From Alicyclobacillus sp. (GTDB lineage: Bacteria > Bacillota > Bacilli > Alicyclobacillales > Alicyclobacillaceae): a stretch of DNA of 64,000 nucleotides. Shown piece by piece: positions 45,789-55,685 of this stretch (positions within the stretch are counted from its first letter, which is position 1; each line of letters opens with the position of its first letter). The translations under genes and the position numbers were made by a program. A model generated the notes under the pieces. The model did not search any database, was not told where the DNA came from, and saw only the letters and a program-made list of their open reading frames with translations. The stretch is from assembly GCA_023511295.1 (NCBI GenBank), contig JAIMBT010000008.1, positions 1-64,000 of the forward strand, given 5' to 3'.

Positions 45789-46721
45789 CTACGACCCGGA
45801 GACATCAGGTAGGCCGACCAACGCCAGGTGGAGGACCTCGACCTCCAACCGAGGTGTGAACTGGGCGAGTCGGTCCGCAATTTTCCGGTCCCGTTCGGCC
45901 CACAGCTGGTCCAACTCTGCTTCAGCATGGTCACCCGCGATGCTCGAGTAGTAGGTCGCAATCTGTTCCACATCTTGTTGCAGGCGCTGCCAAGCTGCCT
46001 CCGCCCACGTTGCCGGCTGGCGTTCGAACGCACGCGTCAGATGCTCCTTGACGTGTTTCACCGCGGTGTCCACCGGCACGCGCAGACTCCGCGCAACCCT
46101 GCGGGGGTCCATGGGTTCCATCGGGATGTTCGCAATCCGGTTGTAGAAGTCGAGGACGAGCTGCCCGTTGACCAGGCAAACCCCGTACGAGGCGAGCTTC
46201 TGTTCTGTGACGTCACAGCGTTGAGACACCCGCAGGTTGACGAGAAGCCATGGAACGAGGGTTGCGCCGGGCGGCCTTCGGCTCGGCATGACCGCGGCAA
46301 ACCGACCGCGGCGGTCGCAAGACGCGTAAATCCGGTCGAGGCGATAACTGCCCAAACTCACCAATTCGGCTTTCGGTGCGACGAAGTACCGGCGTTGCAT
46401 CTCGTTCAGACTGGGGCCCGCCTGTTCCAGCAACACGCGGCGAATGCGCTCGTTCTGCACCGTTTCCGCCGCCTGCGTGAACGCCAGCCGCAGGACGGTT
46501 GGTGTCGGCTGTTGTCCCGTCTTCTCAATCCACATCCAGTAGAAGGGGCGCTCGACCATTTCCTTGTCCACATCCGGCGGCAACTGGTATTCCGCGTAGT
46601 CCTCGGCCCGGAACACGCAGGTCGCCCCGACGGCTTGGAAATACGTATCGCAAAAGAGCTGCCGCGCTTGTGCGGTCCGCAGAGGACTCACCTTTGATCC
46701 CGGTGACGTCACGTCCCTCAT
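45789..46721 (-). CDS. yqhG: YqhG-like protein, unknown function
   Basis: The 310-residue product is predicted cytosolic, without membrane segments or recognised catalytic motifs. B. subtilis has the pair yqhG-yqhH divergent from gcvT, and this gene holds the yqhG place. The ATG overlaps the stop of the upstream yqhH gene (ATGA), so the two are translationally coupled. A functional link to the SNF2-type ATPase is likely (inference). Confidence 0.8.
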   Translation of the reverse strand: MRDVTSPGSKVSPLRTAQARQLFCDTYFQAVGATCVFRAEDYAEYQLPPDVDKEMVERPFYWMWIEKTGQQPTPTVLRLAFTQAAETVQNERIRRVLLEQAGPSLNEMQRRYFVAPKAELVSLGSYRLDRIYASCDRRGRFAAVMPSRRPPGATLVPWLLVNLRVSQRCDVTEQKLASYGVCLVNGQLVLDFYNRIANIPMEPMDPRRVARSLRVPVDTAVKHVKEHLTRAFERQPATWAEAAWQRLQQDVEQIATYYSSIAGDHAEAELDQLWAERDRKIADRLAQFTPRLEVEVLHLALVGLPDVSGS

Positions 46722-48451
46722 CGCCCCCTCGCAAATTTATCTTTCAACGCCGTGCCCAATTGGCCGACCTTCCGCTCCAAATCGGCTGGCGATTCCGCCG
46801 TCATCGCGATGTCCAGGAGGCCCAGTTCCACCTCGGTGGCGAACGAGGGATTCCCGACGATAAAGTCGAGCTCCCCAATCACGGTCTCAAACATTCGGAT
46901 CTTCTCCTGCAACAGTTCAACGATGTGTTCCTCGATGGTGCCCTTTGTGGCGAGGTTGAAGATGGATACCGTTCGGTCCTGGCCCAACCGGTGAATCCGG
47001 CCAATCCGCTGTTCCAACCGCATCGGGTTCCACGGCAGATCGTAATTGACCATCCGACTGCAAAACTGAAGGTTGATGCCCTCGCCACCCGATTCCGTGG
47101 CGACCAGAACCTTCGCGCGGCGCTCAAACAGTTCGGTCATCCAGTCCTTCTTGCCGCGCTTAAATCCGCCGCGAAAGGGCACGGCCGGAATGTCTGCGCG
47201 CTGCAACATGTACATGAGGAACTCCTGTGTCGCGCGGTATTCGGTAAATACAATCCATTTGTCTGGACACTCCTGGACCATCCGCAACACCTGGTCCACC
47301 TTTGTGCAGCGTGGGACGCGGGCGGCGAGGGAGAGGAGTTCGTCAATCCACGCCGTCTTCTCCCTGTTGCGCGTTCGAGCTTTCATCTTCTGAAGCGTGA
47401 CCACCGCTGCATACGGCGATGAACAGATCTCCCGCTGGAGTGTCAACAGGGGCAGCATCGAGAGTCGGCGTTCTCGCCGTTCCGCGTAGTCTGCGCGCAT
47501 GAACGCGTGCACCGCGTCGTACAGGGCACGTTCTTCTGGGCTGAGGTCGAGCGCCACCACCTGCACCCGTCGGGGCGGCAGTTGTACGTTGCCGTCCTCG
47601 CGGCGGTTGCGGATCATCACGGTGGCGATCTCGCTTCGCAACCGCGACGGGTTTTTCGCCTCGCGAGCGGACGCGAGGTGCTGGGCGACAAAGTCCTGCG
47701 CGTTGCCGAGGTGGCCCGGTTTGAGCAGGGTCACGAGTGTATGAAGTTCCTTCAGGTTGTTCTGCATCGGGGTGGCGGTGAGGAGCAGCATGTACTTGTT
47801 GCGAATCTGATTGACGACTTCCCAGTTTTTCGTGCGGGCGTTTTTCAGTTTATGCGCCTCGTCAATGACCAGAATGTCCCAATCCGTCTGCAGGACAAAG
47901 CTGCGGTGGGGTTCGCGTTTTGCCATGTCGATGGACGCGACGAGGACATCGTACTGCTCCCACATCCACGCCTTCTTTTGGGCGACGGCTGGAATCCGGA
48001 ACTTTTCGTTCAACTCTCGGGTCCACTGCAGGACGAGCGAAGCCGGAACCAAAATCAACACCTTTCGCGCCAATCCCCGCAGCATGTACTCCTTCATCAC
48101 GAGGCCTGCCTCAATCGTTTTTCCGAGACCGACCTCATCTGCCAAAATCGCCCGGCCATGCAGCGTTTGGAGCACCTTCTGAGCGGTCTCCACCTGATGC
48201 GGCAACGGGGTGAACCCGCGAACGTGCTCGAGCGCATACAACTGGTCGAAGTCTTCAATCAACCGCGCCTGCGCGGCGGTGTAAGACAACTGGAGCAGGG
48301 TCCAGTCTTGTCGGTTTTGGTCGGCAATCGCTATACTATCTAGGTATGCTGTAAATTGCTCCAGACAGGGCCCATCCTGCCAGATGATCTGCGGTCGGAA
48401 CGGAGCACCGGGTTCCAGCGAAAGCTGTGACGGAACGTTCGCCGCCTGCAT
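46718..48451 (-). CDS. yqhH: YqhH-like SNF2-family helicase/ATPase
   Basis: The 577-residue product is a superfamily 2 ATPase: motif I DEVGLGKTIEAG near 115-126, motif II DEAH (in LVIDEAHKLKN) near 205, motif III LLLTATPMQNN near 230, and the C-terminal lobe with GGEGINLQF and motif VI QRIGRIHRLGQ. It belongs to the SNF2/RapA-like group acting on DNA-protein complexes. The ATG at 48451 has GGAGGTGA upstream. It is divergent from gcvT. Confidence 0.92.
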   Translation of the reverse strand: MQAANVPSQLSLEPGAPFRPQIIWQDGPCLEQFTAYLDSIAIADQNRQDWTLLQLSYTAAQARLIEDFDQLYALEHVRGFTPLPHQVETAQKVLQTLHGRAILADEVGLGKTIEAGLVMKEYMLRGLARKVLILVPASLVLQWTRELNEKFRIPAVAQKKAWMWEQYDVLVASIDMAKREPHRSFVLQTDWDILVIDEAHKLKNARTKNWEVVNQIRNKYMLLLTATPMQNNLKELHTLVTLLKPGHLGNAQDFVAQHLASAREAKNPSRLRSEIATVMIRNRREDGNVQLPPRRVQVVALDLSPEERALYDAVHAFMRADYAERRERRLSMLPLLTLQREICSSPYAAVVTLQKMKARTRNREKTAWIDELLSLAARVPRCTKVDQVLRMVQECPDKWIVFTEYRATQEFLMYMLQRADIPAVPFRGGFKRGKKDWMTELFERRAKVLVATESGGEGINLQFCSRMVNYDLPWNPMRLEQRIGRIHRLGQDRTVSIFNLATKGTIEEHIVELLQEKIRMFETVIGELDFIVGNPSFATEVELGLLDIAMTAESPADLERKVGQLGTALKDKFARGR

Positions 48452-48636
48452 GCGTTCACCTCCGTGAGATGTCAACGTCGCCGTATTTCGTGGAGCGGGG
48501 GATGGCCGTGAGGCCGTATATCCGGTGGTGCGACGGCCGAACACACCTTGGGTGGACTCTTAGTGTGGCCGTTTGCGGGGTAGATCTTGCACGAAACATC
48601 GCGGGTGGTCGACCCAAGTGGAAGGAGGGTGCTCCG

Positions 48637-49734
48637 TTGGCAGGTCTCAAGCGAACACCGCTGTACCCGGTGTACGAGAGGTACGGCGCCAAGACCGTGG
48701 ATTTCGGTGGATTCGAGATGCCCGTCCAATTCTCCAGTATCCTTGCCGAGCATGAAGCCGTCCGTACGTCGGCGGGGTTGTTCGACGTCTCGCACATGGG
48801 GGAATTCGAAGTGACCGGCGCCGGTGCCCGCGCGTTTCTACAACGGCTGGTGACGAACGACCTGAGCCGTCTGGAACCGGGTTCGGCGATGTATTCGCCC
48901 ATGACGTACGAGCACGGCGGCACCGTCGACGACCTGCTGGTTTACTGCTTTTCCGATACCCGGTTTTGGACGGTGGTCAACGCCGGCAACATCCACAAGG
49001 ATTGGGAATGGATGAATGCCGCACTCCGGGCGGACGAGCCCGTGTCGCTCGTGAACAGATCAGACGAAATTGCCCTTCTGGCGCTTCAGGGGCCGAAAGC
49101 ACAGGCCATCCTGCAGCCCTTGACTCCCTTGGCGTTAGCGGAGCTTCCGTACTATCGGTTTGCCGAGGCAACGGTCGTCGGCCACCCTGCCGTGGTGTCG
49201 CGGACCGGTTACACAGGAGAGGACGGGTTTGAACTGTACGTCGGGGCCAAGGACGCCGAGGATGTGTGGCAGCGCATTTTAGATCAGGGTCAGGATACCG
49301 TGAAACCGTGCGGACTCGGCGCTCGCGACACGCTGCGCCTGGAAGCTCGGCTGCCATTATACGGTCATGAGTTGACCGACGACGTGAATCCGCTGGAGGC
49401 CGGACTCGGCCCGTTTGTCAAGCTGGAGGCCGGCCCGTTTATCGGCCGGGCTGCTTTGGCGCAGGCCAAAGCGGACGGCTTGAAGCGCCGTATCGTGGGC
49501 TTCCGCCTGCTCGAGCGTGGGATTCCCCGGCAGGGCTACCCCGTATGGGCCGACGGACGGGTGGTCGGGCAGGTGACGTCGGGCACGATGTCGCCTACCT
49601 TGCACGAACCCATCGGGTTGGCCCTCGTGGATGCGGCGTTTGCAAAAGTCGGAACGGCGCTGTCCGTCGAAATCCGCGGTCGTCAGTCAGCTGCGGAGGT
49701 TGTCAAGACGCCATTTTACCGCCGAGCAAAGTGA
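48637..49734 (+). CDS. gcvT: Aminomethyltransferase, T-protein of glycine cleavage
   Basis: It transfers the aminomethyl carbon from H-protein to tetrahydrofolate. The 365-residue product has the family blocks DVSHMGEFEVTG near 52-63, the folate-contact region RTGYTGEDGFELY near 189-201 and EAGLGPFVKL near 260. The TTG at 48637 has AAGGAGGG eight bases upstream, and no ATG in the frame has a ribosome-binding site. No glycine riboswitch is visible in the 185-base divergent region. gcvH is not in the window. Confidence 0.96.
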   Translation: MAGLKRTPLYPVYERYGAKTVDFGGFEMPVQFSSILAEHEAVRTSAGLFDVSHMGEFEVTGAGARAFLQRLVTNDLSRLEPGSAMYSPMTYEHGGTVDDLLVYCFSDTRFWTVVNAGNIHKDWEWMNAALRADEPVSLVNRSDEIALLALQGPKAQAILQPLTPLALAELPYYRFAEATVVGHPAVVSRTGYTGEDGFELYVGAKDAEDVWQRILDQGQDTVKPCGLGARDTLRLEARLPLYGHELTDDVNPLEAGLGPFVKLEAGPFIGRAALAQAKADGLKRRIVGFRLLERGIPRQGYPVWADGRVVGQVTSGTMSPTLHEPIGLALVDAAFAKVGTALSVEIRGRQSAAEVVKTPFYRRAK

Positions 49735-49762
49735 GCATGAGACTGCTCTGAGGAGGACCATC

Positions 49763-51109
49763 GTGAAGACCTTCAGTTACATCCCGCACACGGAAGCGGA
49801 TCGGCGTGCCATGCTGGACTTTCTGGGCCTCACGGACACCGAAGAACTGTTCGCAGATATTCCGGCAGATATCCGCATGAAACGGCCGCTGGCGCTGCAG
49901 CCGGCGATGGCCGAAGCCACCCTGATGCGCCATCTTCGGGCACTCGCTGTGCGGAATCTGGATGCCGAGCGCACCATCTCGTTGTTGGGCGCGGGAAGCT
50001 ACCACCACTACATCCCGAGCGTCGTCGACGCCATCGTATCTCGGTCGGAATTCTACACGTCGTACACGCCCTACCAGCCGGAGATCAGCCAAGGGATGCT
50101 GCAGGCGACGTTTGAGTACCAAACGATGGTTGCGGAACTCACCGGGATGGACATCGCCAACGCGTCCATGTACGACGGGGCGACCGCATTTGCAGAGGCA
50201 GGCCTCATCTGTGCCGCGGACACCCGGCGCAATCGGCTGCTGGTGGCTCGGTCCGTCCATCCCGATTACCGCGAAGTGCTTGCGACGTACGCCCATGGTC
50301 AATCGATTGAGGTAACCGAGGTGAACCCGGGGTCTGACTCGCTGCCGCAGGCACTCCAGGGCGCGCTGGACGAGACGGTCGCTGGGGTGCTCGTCCAATA
50401 CCCGAACTTCTTCGGAGAAATCGACGATATTGCAGGTATCGCTGAGCAGGCGCATGCGGTCGGCGCACGCTTGGTCGTCAGCTGTTATCCGATTGCGCTG
50501 GGACTGCTCGAGGCGCCTGGGCGTCTCGGCGCGGACTTGGTGGTCGCAGAAGGGCAGTCTTTGGGCAACCCGATGTCGTATGGTGGTCCGTATCTCGGGG
50601 TGATGGCCGCCAAGCAGAACCTGATGCGCCGCCTGCCCGGCCGGATTGTGGGCCAGACCAAGGACGGGGAGGGCCGACGCGGCTTCGTGCTGACGCTGCA
50701 GGCCCGGGAGCAGCACATCCGGCGGGAGAAGGCGACCTCCAACATCTGTTCCAACCAAGCGTTGAACGCGCTCGCTGCAACGGTATTTTTGTCCTACATG
50801 GGACCCACCGGGATGCGCGAGTTGGCGGAGCAGAACTACCACAAGGCGCACTACCTCGCTTCACGCTTGGGTTCCATACCGGGTGTGACCTTCCCGCACA
50901 GCCGACCGTTCTTCAACGAGTTCGTGGTGAAGCTGCCGCGGACGGTTGCCGAGGTTCAGGCGGCGCTGCTTGAGGAGGGGATTCTGTTCGGGTACGACCT
51001 CTCTGGATCTTATCCCGAGTTGGAGAACTGCGCACTGCTGTGTGTCACCGAGCTGCAGAGCAAGGACGACCTCGACCAGGTCGCCGAGAAGTTGGAGGGA
51101 TTGCTGTGA
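49763..51109 (+). CDS. gcvPA: Glycine dehydrogenase (decarboxylating) subunit 1
   Basis: P-protein decarboxylates glycine with PLP. In Bacillota it is split into two subunits and this is the N-terminal half. The 448-residue product has [13 protein letters not shown]-like text ([13 protein letters not shown] near 73-85), [11 protein letters not shown] near 135-145 and [11 protein letters not shown] near 330-340. The GTG at 49763 follows AGGAGGA. It overlaps gcvPB by four bases. Confidence 0.96.
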   Translation: MKTFSYIPHTEADRRAMLDFLGLTDTEELFADIPADIRMKRPLALQPAMAEATLMRHLRALAVRNLDAERTISLLGAGSYHHYIPSVVDAIVSRSEFYTSYTPYQPEISQGMLQATFEYQTMVAELTGMDIANASMYDGATAFAEAGLICAADTRRNRLLVARSVHPDYREVLATYAHGQSIEVTEVNPGSDSLPQALQGALDETVAGVLVQYPNFFGEIDDIAGIAEQAHAVGARLVVSCYPIALGLLEAPGRLGADLVVAEGQSLGNPMSYGGPYLGVMAAKQNLMRRLPGRIVGQTKDGEGRRGFVLTLQAREQHIRREKATSNICSNQALNALAATVFLSYMGPTGMRELAEQNYHKAHYLASRLGSIPGVTFPHSRPFFNEFVVKLPRTVAEVQAALLEEGILFGYDLSGSYPELENCALLCVTELQSKDDLDQVAEKLEGLL

Positions 51110-52560
51110 CCAGGGGCGAACTTCCGCTGATCTTTGAACGAAGCCAACCAGGTCGGCGCGCGTATACGCTGCCTGACTTGGACGTGCCCGGGGACAACCT
51201 GGACGACATCGCCCCGTTTGTGCGCCAAGAGGTTCCCAACCTTCCGGAATTGAGTGAAGTCGACGTCGTGCGTCACTTCACAGCCCTGTCGACGCGGAAC
51301 CACGGAGTGGACTCGGGATTTTATCCGCTCGGTTCCTGCACGATGAAGTACAACCCCAAGCGCAATGAGCGGGCTGCACGATTGCCCGGATTTGCTGAAA
51401 TCCATCCGCTGCAACCCGAGTCGACGGTGCAGGGTGCACTGGAGCTGTTGTATCAACTTCAATTGGACCTGGCCGAGATCACGGGAATGGACGCGGTGAG
51501 CCTTCAACCGGCTGCCGGGGCGCAGGGGGAATGGACCGGGCTGATGATGATCTCGGCTTACCACCGAGCTTCGGGGCAGCATCGGGACAAAGTGATTGTG
51601 CCGGACTCCGCACATGGGACGAACCCCGCCAGTGTGACCATGGCTGGGATGAAGGCCATCACCATCCCCTCCAACCCCGACGGCAGCGTCGACCTGGACG
51701 CCTTGCGCAGTGTGGTCGGGCCGGATACGGCCGCACTCATGTTGACCAACCCGTCGACACTCGGATTGTTTGAGCAGCACATCGCGGAAATCGCAGAGAT
51801 TGTCCACGCGGCAGGGGGGCTGCTGTACTACGACGGGGCCAACGCAAACGCGATTCTCGGCTACGCTCGACCGGGCGACATGGGGTTCGACGTGGTCCAC
51901 TTGAACCTCCACAAGACGTTCTCGACACCGCACGGCGGCGGCGGTCCCGGCGCGGGGCCTGTGGGTGTGAAGCGAGCCCTTGAGCCGTACCTGCCCCGAC
52001 CGCTCGTCGTGCGTTCCGAAGCGGGATTCCGGCTCGATTGGGATCGGCCGCAGTCAATCGGTAAGGTGAAGGGGTTCTTCGGAAACTTTGGGGTCCTCGT
52101 GCGTGCCTACGCCTACATCCGCACGCTCGGCCCAGACGGCTTGAAGCGCGTCTCGGAGCACGCCGTCCTCTCGGCCAACTACCTGATGCGGCGGTTGGCT
52201 GAGGCGTACGACCTGCCCTTTGACGCCGTGTGCAAGCACGAATTCGTCTTGTCCGGGCGGAGGCAGAAGAAACACGGCGTGCGGACGCTCGACATCGCGA
52301 AACGCCTGCTCGACTTCGGCGTGCACCCGCCCACCATCTATTTCCCGCTGATTGTGGAGGAGTGCCTGATGGTCGAGCCGACGGAAACCGAGAGCAAAGA
52401 GACGCTGGATGCGTTCGCCGAGATCATGCTGCAGATTGCCCGAGAAGCGGAGACGCAGCCGGAACGAGTCACCAGCGCCCCGCACGATACGGTTGTCGGC
52501 CGGCTTGACGAGGTGACCGCGGCGCGCAATCCTGTGTTGCGCTACGACTTTAAAAATTAA
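51106..52560 (+). CDS. gcvPB: Glycine dehydrogenase (decarboxylating) subunit 2
   Basis: The C-terminal-half subunit carrying PLP. The 484-residue product has the PLP lysine in [17 protein letters not shown] near 268, [12 protein letters not shown] near 130 and [10 protein letters not shown] near 75. The GTG start overlaps the gcvPA stop and has GGAGGGA upstream. Its stop codon overlaps the end of the convergent phosphatase gene by four bases, with no terminator between them. Confidence 0.96.
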   Translation: MTRGELPLIFERSQPGRRAYTLPDLDVPGDNLDDIAPFVRQEVPNLPELSEVDVVRHFTALSTRNHGVDSGFYPLGSCTMKYNPKRNERAARLPGFAEIHPLQPESTVQGALELLYQLQLDLAEITGMDAVSLQPAAGAQGEWTGLMMISAYHRASGQHRDKVIVPDSAHGTNPASVTMAGMKAITIPSNPDGSVDLDALRSVVGPDTAALMLTNPSTLGLFEQHIAEIAEIVHAAGGLLYYDGANANAILGYARPGDMGFDVVHLNLHKTFSTPHGGGGPGAGPVGVKRALEPYLPRPLVVRSEAGFRLDWDRPQSIGKVKGFFGNFGVLVRAYAYIRTLGPDGLKRVSEHAVLSANYLMRRLAEAYDLPFDAVCKHEFVLSGRRQKKHGVRTLDIAKRLLDFGVHPPTIYFPLIVEECLMVEPTETESKETLDAFAEIMLQIAREAETQPERVTSAPHDTVVGRLDEVTAARNPVLRYDFKN

Positions 52561-53159
52561 TCGGTTGGCATAGCAGACGATTCCCTATCGGTCGCTGCCT
52601 GGCGAAACAGGGGCGAGCGCGCGTTCACCAGATGGATGTGCGCCCGCCCCTGCGACATCTGGATGGCGGTGACGCTGGCGTTGTCGAGCGGCTCGGCGAG
52701 GGTGTGCCCGAACATGGACAAGCACATCCGGATGATGCCCCCATGGGTGACGACCAACAGGCGTCCCGTGCTGTGTCGCTTGGCGGTGTCCTCAAGAAAC
52801 GATTGAATCCGAATCCTCACCGCCTCGTCTGCCTCCACTCCGACGTCGGGTTCGGTTTCGCGGTCCTCCCCTCGGACGCGGCCCTCCAGCCTCCCGAACC
52901 CTCGTTCTTTCAGGCGGTCGTCGCAGGTGAGCGGCGCGCCTACGTAAACCTGAATCCGCTCGGCTGTCTCCAGGGCTCGACGCAGGGGGCTCGTGTAGAT
53001 GTGACAAAAGGACACAGTCGCTAAGGCGGCGCCCAGCTCGTCCGCCTCCGCCTGTCCGGTTGAGTTGAGCGGAATGTCCGTCCAGCCTTGCAGCCGGCGC
53101 TCGACATTCCAGTCGGTCTGGCCGTGACGGACCAACCACAGATGAAGCACGGCAGGCAC
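52557..53159 (-). CDS. Histidine phosphatase / phosphoglycerate mutase-like protein
   Basis: The 200-residue product has the phosphohistidine signature VRHGQTDWN (RHG at 11-13), the [10 protein letters not shown] block near 57-66 and the second histidine in VVTHGG near 138-143. Members include broad phosphatases, PhoE and CobC, and the substrate cannot be told from sequence. It is convergent with gcvPB and divergent from aroQ-efp. Confidence 0.92.
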   Translation of the reverse strand: MPAVLHLWLVRHGQTDWNVERRLQGWTDIPLNSTGQAEADELGAALATVSFCHIYTSPLRRALETAERIQVYVGAPLTCDDRLKERGFGRLEGRVRGEDRETEPDVGVEADEAVRIRIQSFLEDTAKRHSTGRLLVVTHGGIIRMCLSMFGHTLAEPLDNASVTAIQMSQGRAHIHLVNARSPLFRQAATDRESSAMPTD

Positions 53160-53241
53160 CTCCCAGTCGGTTCACCATCGACGGCGTTCTTCTTCCGGTC
53201 ATTCCGCCGGCGGCATGCGTGTTTCCGGATCTCGATCCGTA

Positions 53242-53250
53242 TGATACAAT
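53242..53250 (+). promoter_or_regulatory. Extended -10 promoter for aroQ-efp
   Basis: TGATACAAT at 53242-53250 is an extended -10 match. TTTCCG at 53222-53227 is 17 bases upstream as a poor -35. Transcription would start near 53257, about 42 bases before the aroQ TTG. Confidence 0.65.
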
Positions 53251-53298
53251 GTCTTCGGTTTGCGCGACATCCGGACGGAGCCGAAGGGGGCAGACAAC

Positions 53299-53754
53299 TT
53301 GCCGGGGTATGTGCTGTTGCTGAATGGTCCGAGCTTGAACCGCCTGGGCGAACGAGATCCGGCCGTGTACGGAACGGAGACCCTGGCGGAGATTGTGGAG
53401 CGCGTTCGCCGCCTCCTCGCTCCTCACGACATCGACCTGGTGGACAAGCAATCCAACCACGAGGGCGTGCTGATGGACATCCTGCAACAATACGGACCGA
53501 CTGCGCGCGGCATCATCATCAATCCAGGTGCGTTCGCGCACTATAGTTATGCGCTCCGCGACTGCCTGGAAGACGTCGGTGCCCGCCGCCCAGTCATCGA
53601 GGTGCACCTGTCCAACGTGTACCGGCGGGAACCCTTTCGGCATCACTCGGTTCTGGCTCCGGTGGTTACCGGACAGATCACCGGCCTCGGCAGCCGCGGT
53701 TACGAGCTCGCGGCCCAGGCCGTTATCTCATTGATTCAGGAGGGAACTGCGTGA
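53299..53754 (+). CDS. aroQ: 3-dehydroquinate dehydratase, type II
   Basis: It dehydrates 3-dehydroquinate in the shikimate pathway, as a dodecamer. The 151-residue product has the flexible loop [17 protein letters not shown] near 9-25, where the usual Asn of GPNLN is Ser. It also has the NPGAFAHYS histidine block near 74-82 and EVHLSN near 99-104. The TTG at 53299 has GAAGGGGG eight bases upstream. It overlaps efp by four bases, as in many Bacillota. Confidence 0.95.
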   Translation: MPGYVLLLNGPSLNRLGERDPAVYGTETLAEIVERVRRLLAPHDIDLVDKQSNHEGVLMDILQQYGPTARGIIINPGAFAHYSYALRDCLEDVGARRPVIEVHLSNVYRREPFRHHSVLAPVVTGQITGLGSRGYELAAQAVISLIQEGTA

Positions 53755-54308
53755 TCTCGAGCAACGACTTCCGCACTGGCACCACGATAGAAGTGGATGG
53801 CGGCGTCTACCGCGTGATTGAATTCATGCACGTCAAACCCGGCAAGGGCGCGGCGTTCGTTCGGACCAAGCTGAAGAACGTCAAGACGGGCGCGGTGAAG
53901 GAGCAGACGTTCCGCGCTGGCGAAAAGGTACCGCGTGCGCGGGTAGAGACCCGCGAGATGCAGTACCTGTACAACGATGGCGACAACTACACCTTTATGG
54001 ATACCGAGACCTTTGAGCAGCTGAACATCAACAAGAGCCAGCTGGAGTACGAGTTGAACTTCCTCAAGGAGAATATGAACTGCTACGTGATGCTCCACGA
54101 CGGCGCGCCCATCGGCGTGGACCTGCCGAACACGGTCGAGCTGGAAGTCATCCGGACCGAGCCGGGCATCAAGGGCGACACGGCGTCTGGCGGTAGCAAG
54201 CCGGCCACCGTCGAGACCGGTTACACGCTGCAGGTTCCGTTCTTCGTGAACGAGGGAGATCGCCTGCTCATCGATACACGGTCGGGTCAGTACATCTCGC
54301 GAGCCTGA
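53751..54308 (+). CDS. efp: Elongation factor P
   Basis: EF-P relieves ribosome stalling at polyproline stretches. The 185-residue product has the tRNA-mimicking three-domain fold signatures, with Lys32 in [11 protein letters not shown] at the loop tip where modification occurs in many species. The GTG at 53751 overlaps the aroQ stop and has AGGAGGG upstream. A strong terminator follows. Confidence 0.97.
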   Translation: MISSNDFRTGTTIEVDGGVYRVIEFMHVKPGKGAAFVRTKLKNVKTGAVKEQTFRAGEKVPRARVETREMQYLYNDGDNYTFMDTETFEQLNINKSQLEYELNFLKENMNCYVMLHDGAPIGVDLPNTVELEVIRTEPGIKGDTASGGSKPATVETGYTLQVPFFVNEGDRLLIDTRSGQYISRA

Positions 54309-54343
54309 AGCGCGGCGGTCTCCCCGTCGCAGGTCGGTTCCAC

Positions 54344-54375
54344 GGAGTGCCCAGAGCGGGGCACTCCTTTGTTTT
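54344..54375 (+). terminator. Terminator after efp
   Basis: A nine-bp perfect stem (54344-54352 with 54359-54367) and six-base loop are followed by TTTGTTTT. It closes the aroQ-efp unit. Confidence 0.9.
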
Positions 54376-54395
54376 GCATGGGCCGACGGTGCCCA

Positions 54396-54497
54396 TCACG
54401 CAGACTTGTTCTTGAAAAAGCTGAAGACGAGAAACATCAACAGCACAAAGATCACAAGAAACACGACGATCCAGCGGATCATCACGGAAATCTCCAC
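54396..54497 (-). CDS. Possible 33-residue single-helix membrane microprotein
   Basis: A minus-strand frame from a GTG complementing 54495-54497 encodes 33 residues, mostly one helix (MIRWIVVFLVIFVLLMF) and a basic end FFKNKSA. GAGAGGAGG lies eight bases before the GTG. It sits convergent to efp, in the gap before spoIIIAA where B. subtilis has yqhV (a different, longer gene). The gap has no other gene. Reality is plausible but not proven. Confidence 0.45.
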   Translation of the reverse strand: MEISVMIRWIVVFLVIFVLLMFLVFSFFKNKSA

Positions 54498-54618
54498 CTC
54501 ACGCGCCTCCTCTCCCACCGACGCCGCACGATCCGATGCGGCGCGACGAGCGGTTCTGCCTTCATTCAATGACGTCTGCCAATTCCACGACACGGCGCGT
54601 ATGGCGCATCCCCCCTGT

Positions 54619-54647
54619 GCATATCCCACTTTGCCCGTCCATATACA
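54619..54647 (+). promoter_or_regulatory. Sigma-E promoter for the spoIIIA operon
   Basis: GCATATC at 54619-54625 and CATATACA at 54640-54647 are separated by 14 bases and match sigma-E at six of seven and six of eight positions. The start near 54654 would leave a very short leader before the Shine-Dalgarno sequence at 54658-54663. B. subtilis spoIIIA is a sigma-E operon. Confidence 0.7.
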
Positions 54648-54668
54648 TGGACTAACTGGGAGGTGGAC

Positions 54669-55685
54669 ATGGCCGTGAGCAGTCAAACGGACGGACCCCA
54701 CCGACAACCGGCGTGGCACTCGGTGCTGGCCGTGTTTCCGCCGGATATCCGCACGCGCCTGGAAAACCTCCCGAGCGACGAACTGCGCAATCTGGAAGAG
54801 ATTCGGCTTCGGCTTGGTCGGCCGGTTCACCTCGTCGGGCAGCGGATTGATGCGTTTCTCGGAGCAGATGCCGGATGGACGGTGCGCCCGGAACACGGGT
54901 TGACGGTCACAGCCGACCACTTGCAGCGGGTGGTGCAAGCCGTCACGCAAGCGTCGATGTACGCCGTGGAAGAGGATGTTCGGCGTGGATTTGTGACCAT
55001 GCCGGGCGGACATCGAGTCGGGCTGGCGGGACGGGTGGTCATTGGCCCGGATGGGAGTATCCGCGCACTCCGGTCCGTCTCCTCCGTGAATGTTCGACTC
55101 GCCAGCGAGCGGATTGGGAGTGCGACGCCCATCTTGCCGCACACGTTTGACGCGAAGTCCGGGCGGCCCCTGCACCTGTTGCTGTTGTCCCCGCCGCAAT
55201 GCGGCAAGACCACCCTCCTGCGGGACCTCGCACGCGCGTGGAGCTGCGGCCAGGTGGGAGGGCGCAGAGGCGCGGCGAAGGTGGTCGTCGTGGACGAACG
55301 TTCCGAGATTGCGGGCAGCATCGATGGTATCGCGCAGTTCGACCTGGGACCCCGCACCGACGTGTTGGACGGCTGCCCGAAGGCGGAGGGCGTGATGCTC
55401 GCCATCCGCAGTCTCTCTCCAGAGGTAGTGGTCACCGACGAGATTGGCCGCCCGGAGGACGCACAGGCGCTGCTCGAGGCCGTACACGCGGGGGTTGCCG
55501 TATTCGCCAGCGCACACGCGAACTCCCTCGCGGACTGGGCGGCCCGCCCGTCGATGCAGGCGCTTCGTGCGGCGGGCGCGTTTCAACGCTACGTGGTACT
55601 GAGCCGGCGGCGCGGACCAGCCACGGTTGAGCGCGTGCTGGACAGCGGCGGTCGCGCCGTCTGGGAACGGGGGATGCAGCTGTGA
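54669..55685 (+). CDS. spoIIIAA: SpoIIIAA, ATPase of the SpoIIIA-SpoIIQ channel
   Basis: A secretion-type ATPase thought to energise the mother-cell channel that feeds the engulfed forespore. The 338-residue product has P-loop PPQCGKTTL starting at 175, a Walker B VVVTDEIG near 254 and conserved MPGGHRVGLAG near 111-121. The ATG at 54669 follows GGGAGGTGG, and a GTG two codons earlier overlaps that site. It heads an eight-gene operon. Confidence 0.96.
   Translation: MAVSSQTDGPHRQPAWHSVLAVFPPDIRTRLENLPSDELRNLEEIRLRLGRPVHLVGQRIDAFLGADAGWTVRPEHGLTVTADHLQRVVQAVTQASMYAVEEDVRRGFVTMPGGHRVGLAGRVVIGPDGSIRALRSVSSVNVRLASERIGSATPILPHTFDAKSGRPLHLLLLSPPQCGKTTLLRDLARAWSCGQVGGRRGAAKVVVVDERSEIAGSIDGIAQFDLGPRTDVLDGCPKAEGVMLAIRSLSPEVVVTDEIGRPEDAQALLEAVHAGVAVFASAHANSLADWAARPSMQALRAAGAFQRYVVLSRRRGPATVERVLDSGGRAVWERGMQL

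Noticed and set aside
45828-46697. 289-codon plus-strand frame opposite yqhG
   Set aside because: The product has no recognisable features and yqhG is supported by its ATGA overlap with yqhH.
48452-48636. Possible glycine riboswitch before gcvT
   Set aside because: The conserved glycine aptamer core could not be found in the 185-base divergent region, only a short GTGTGG/CACAC-type pairing.
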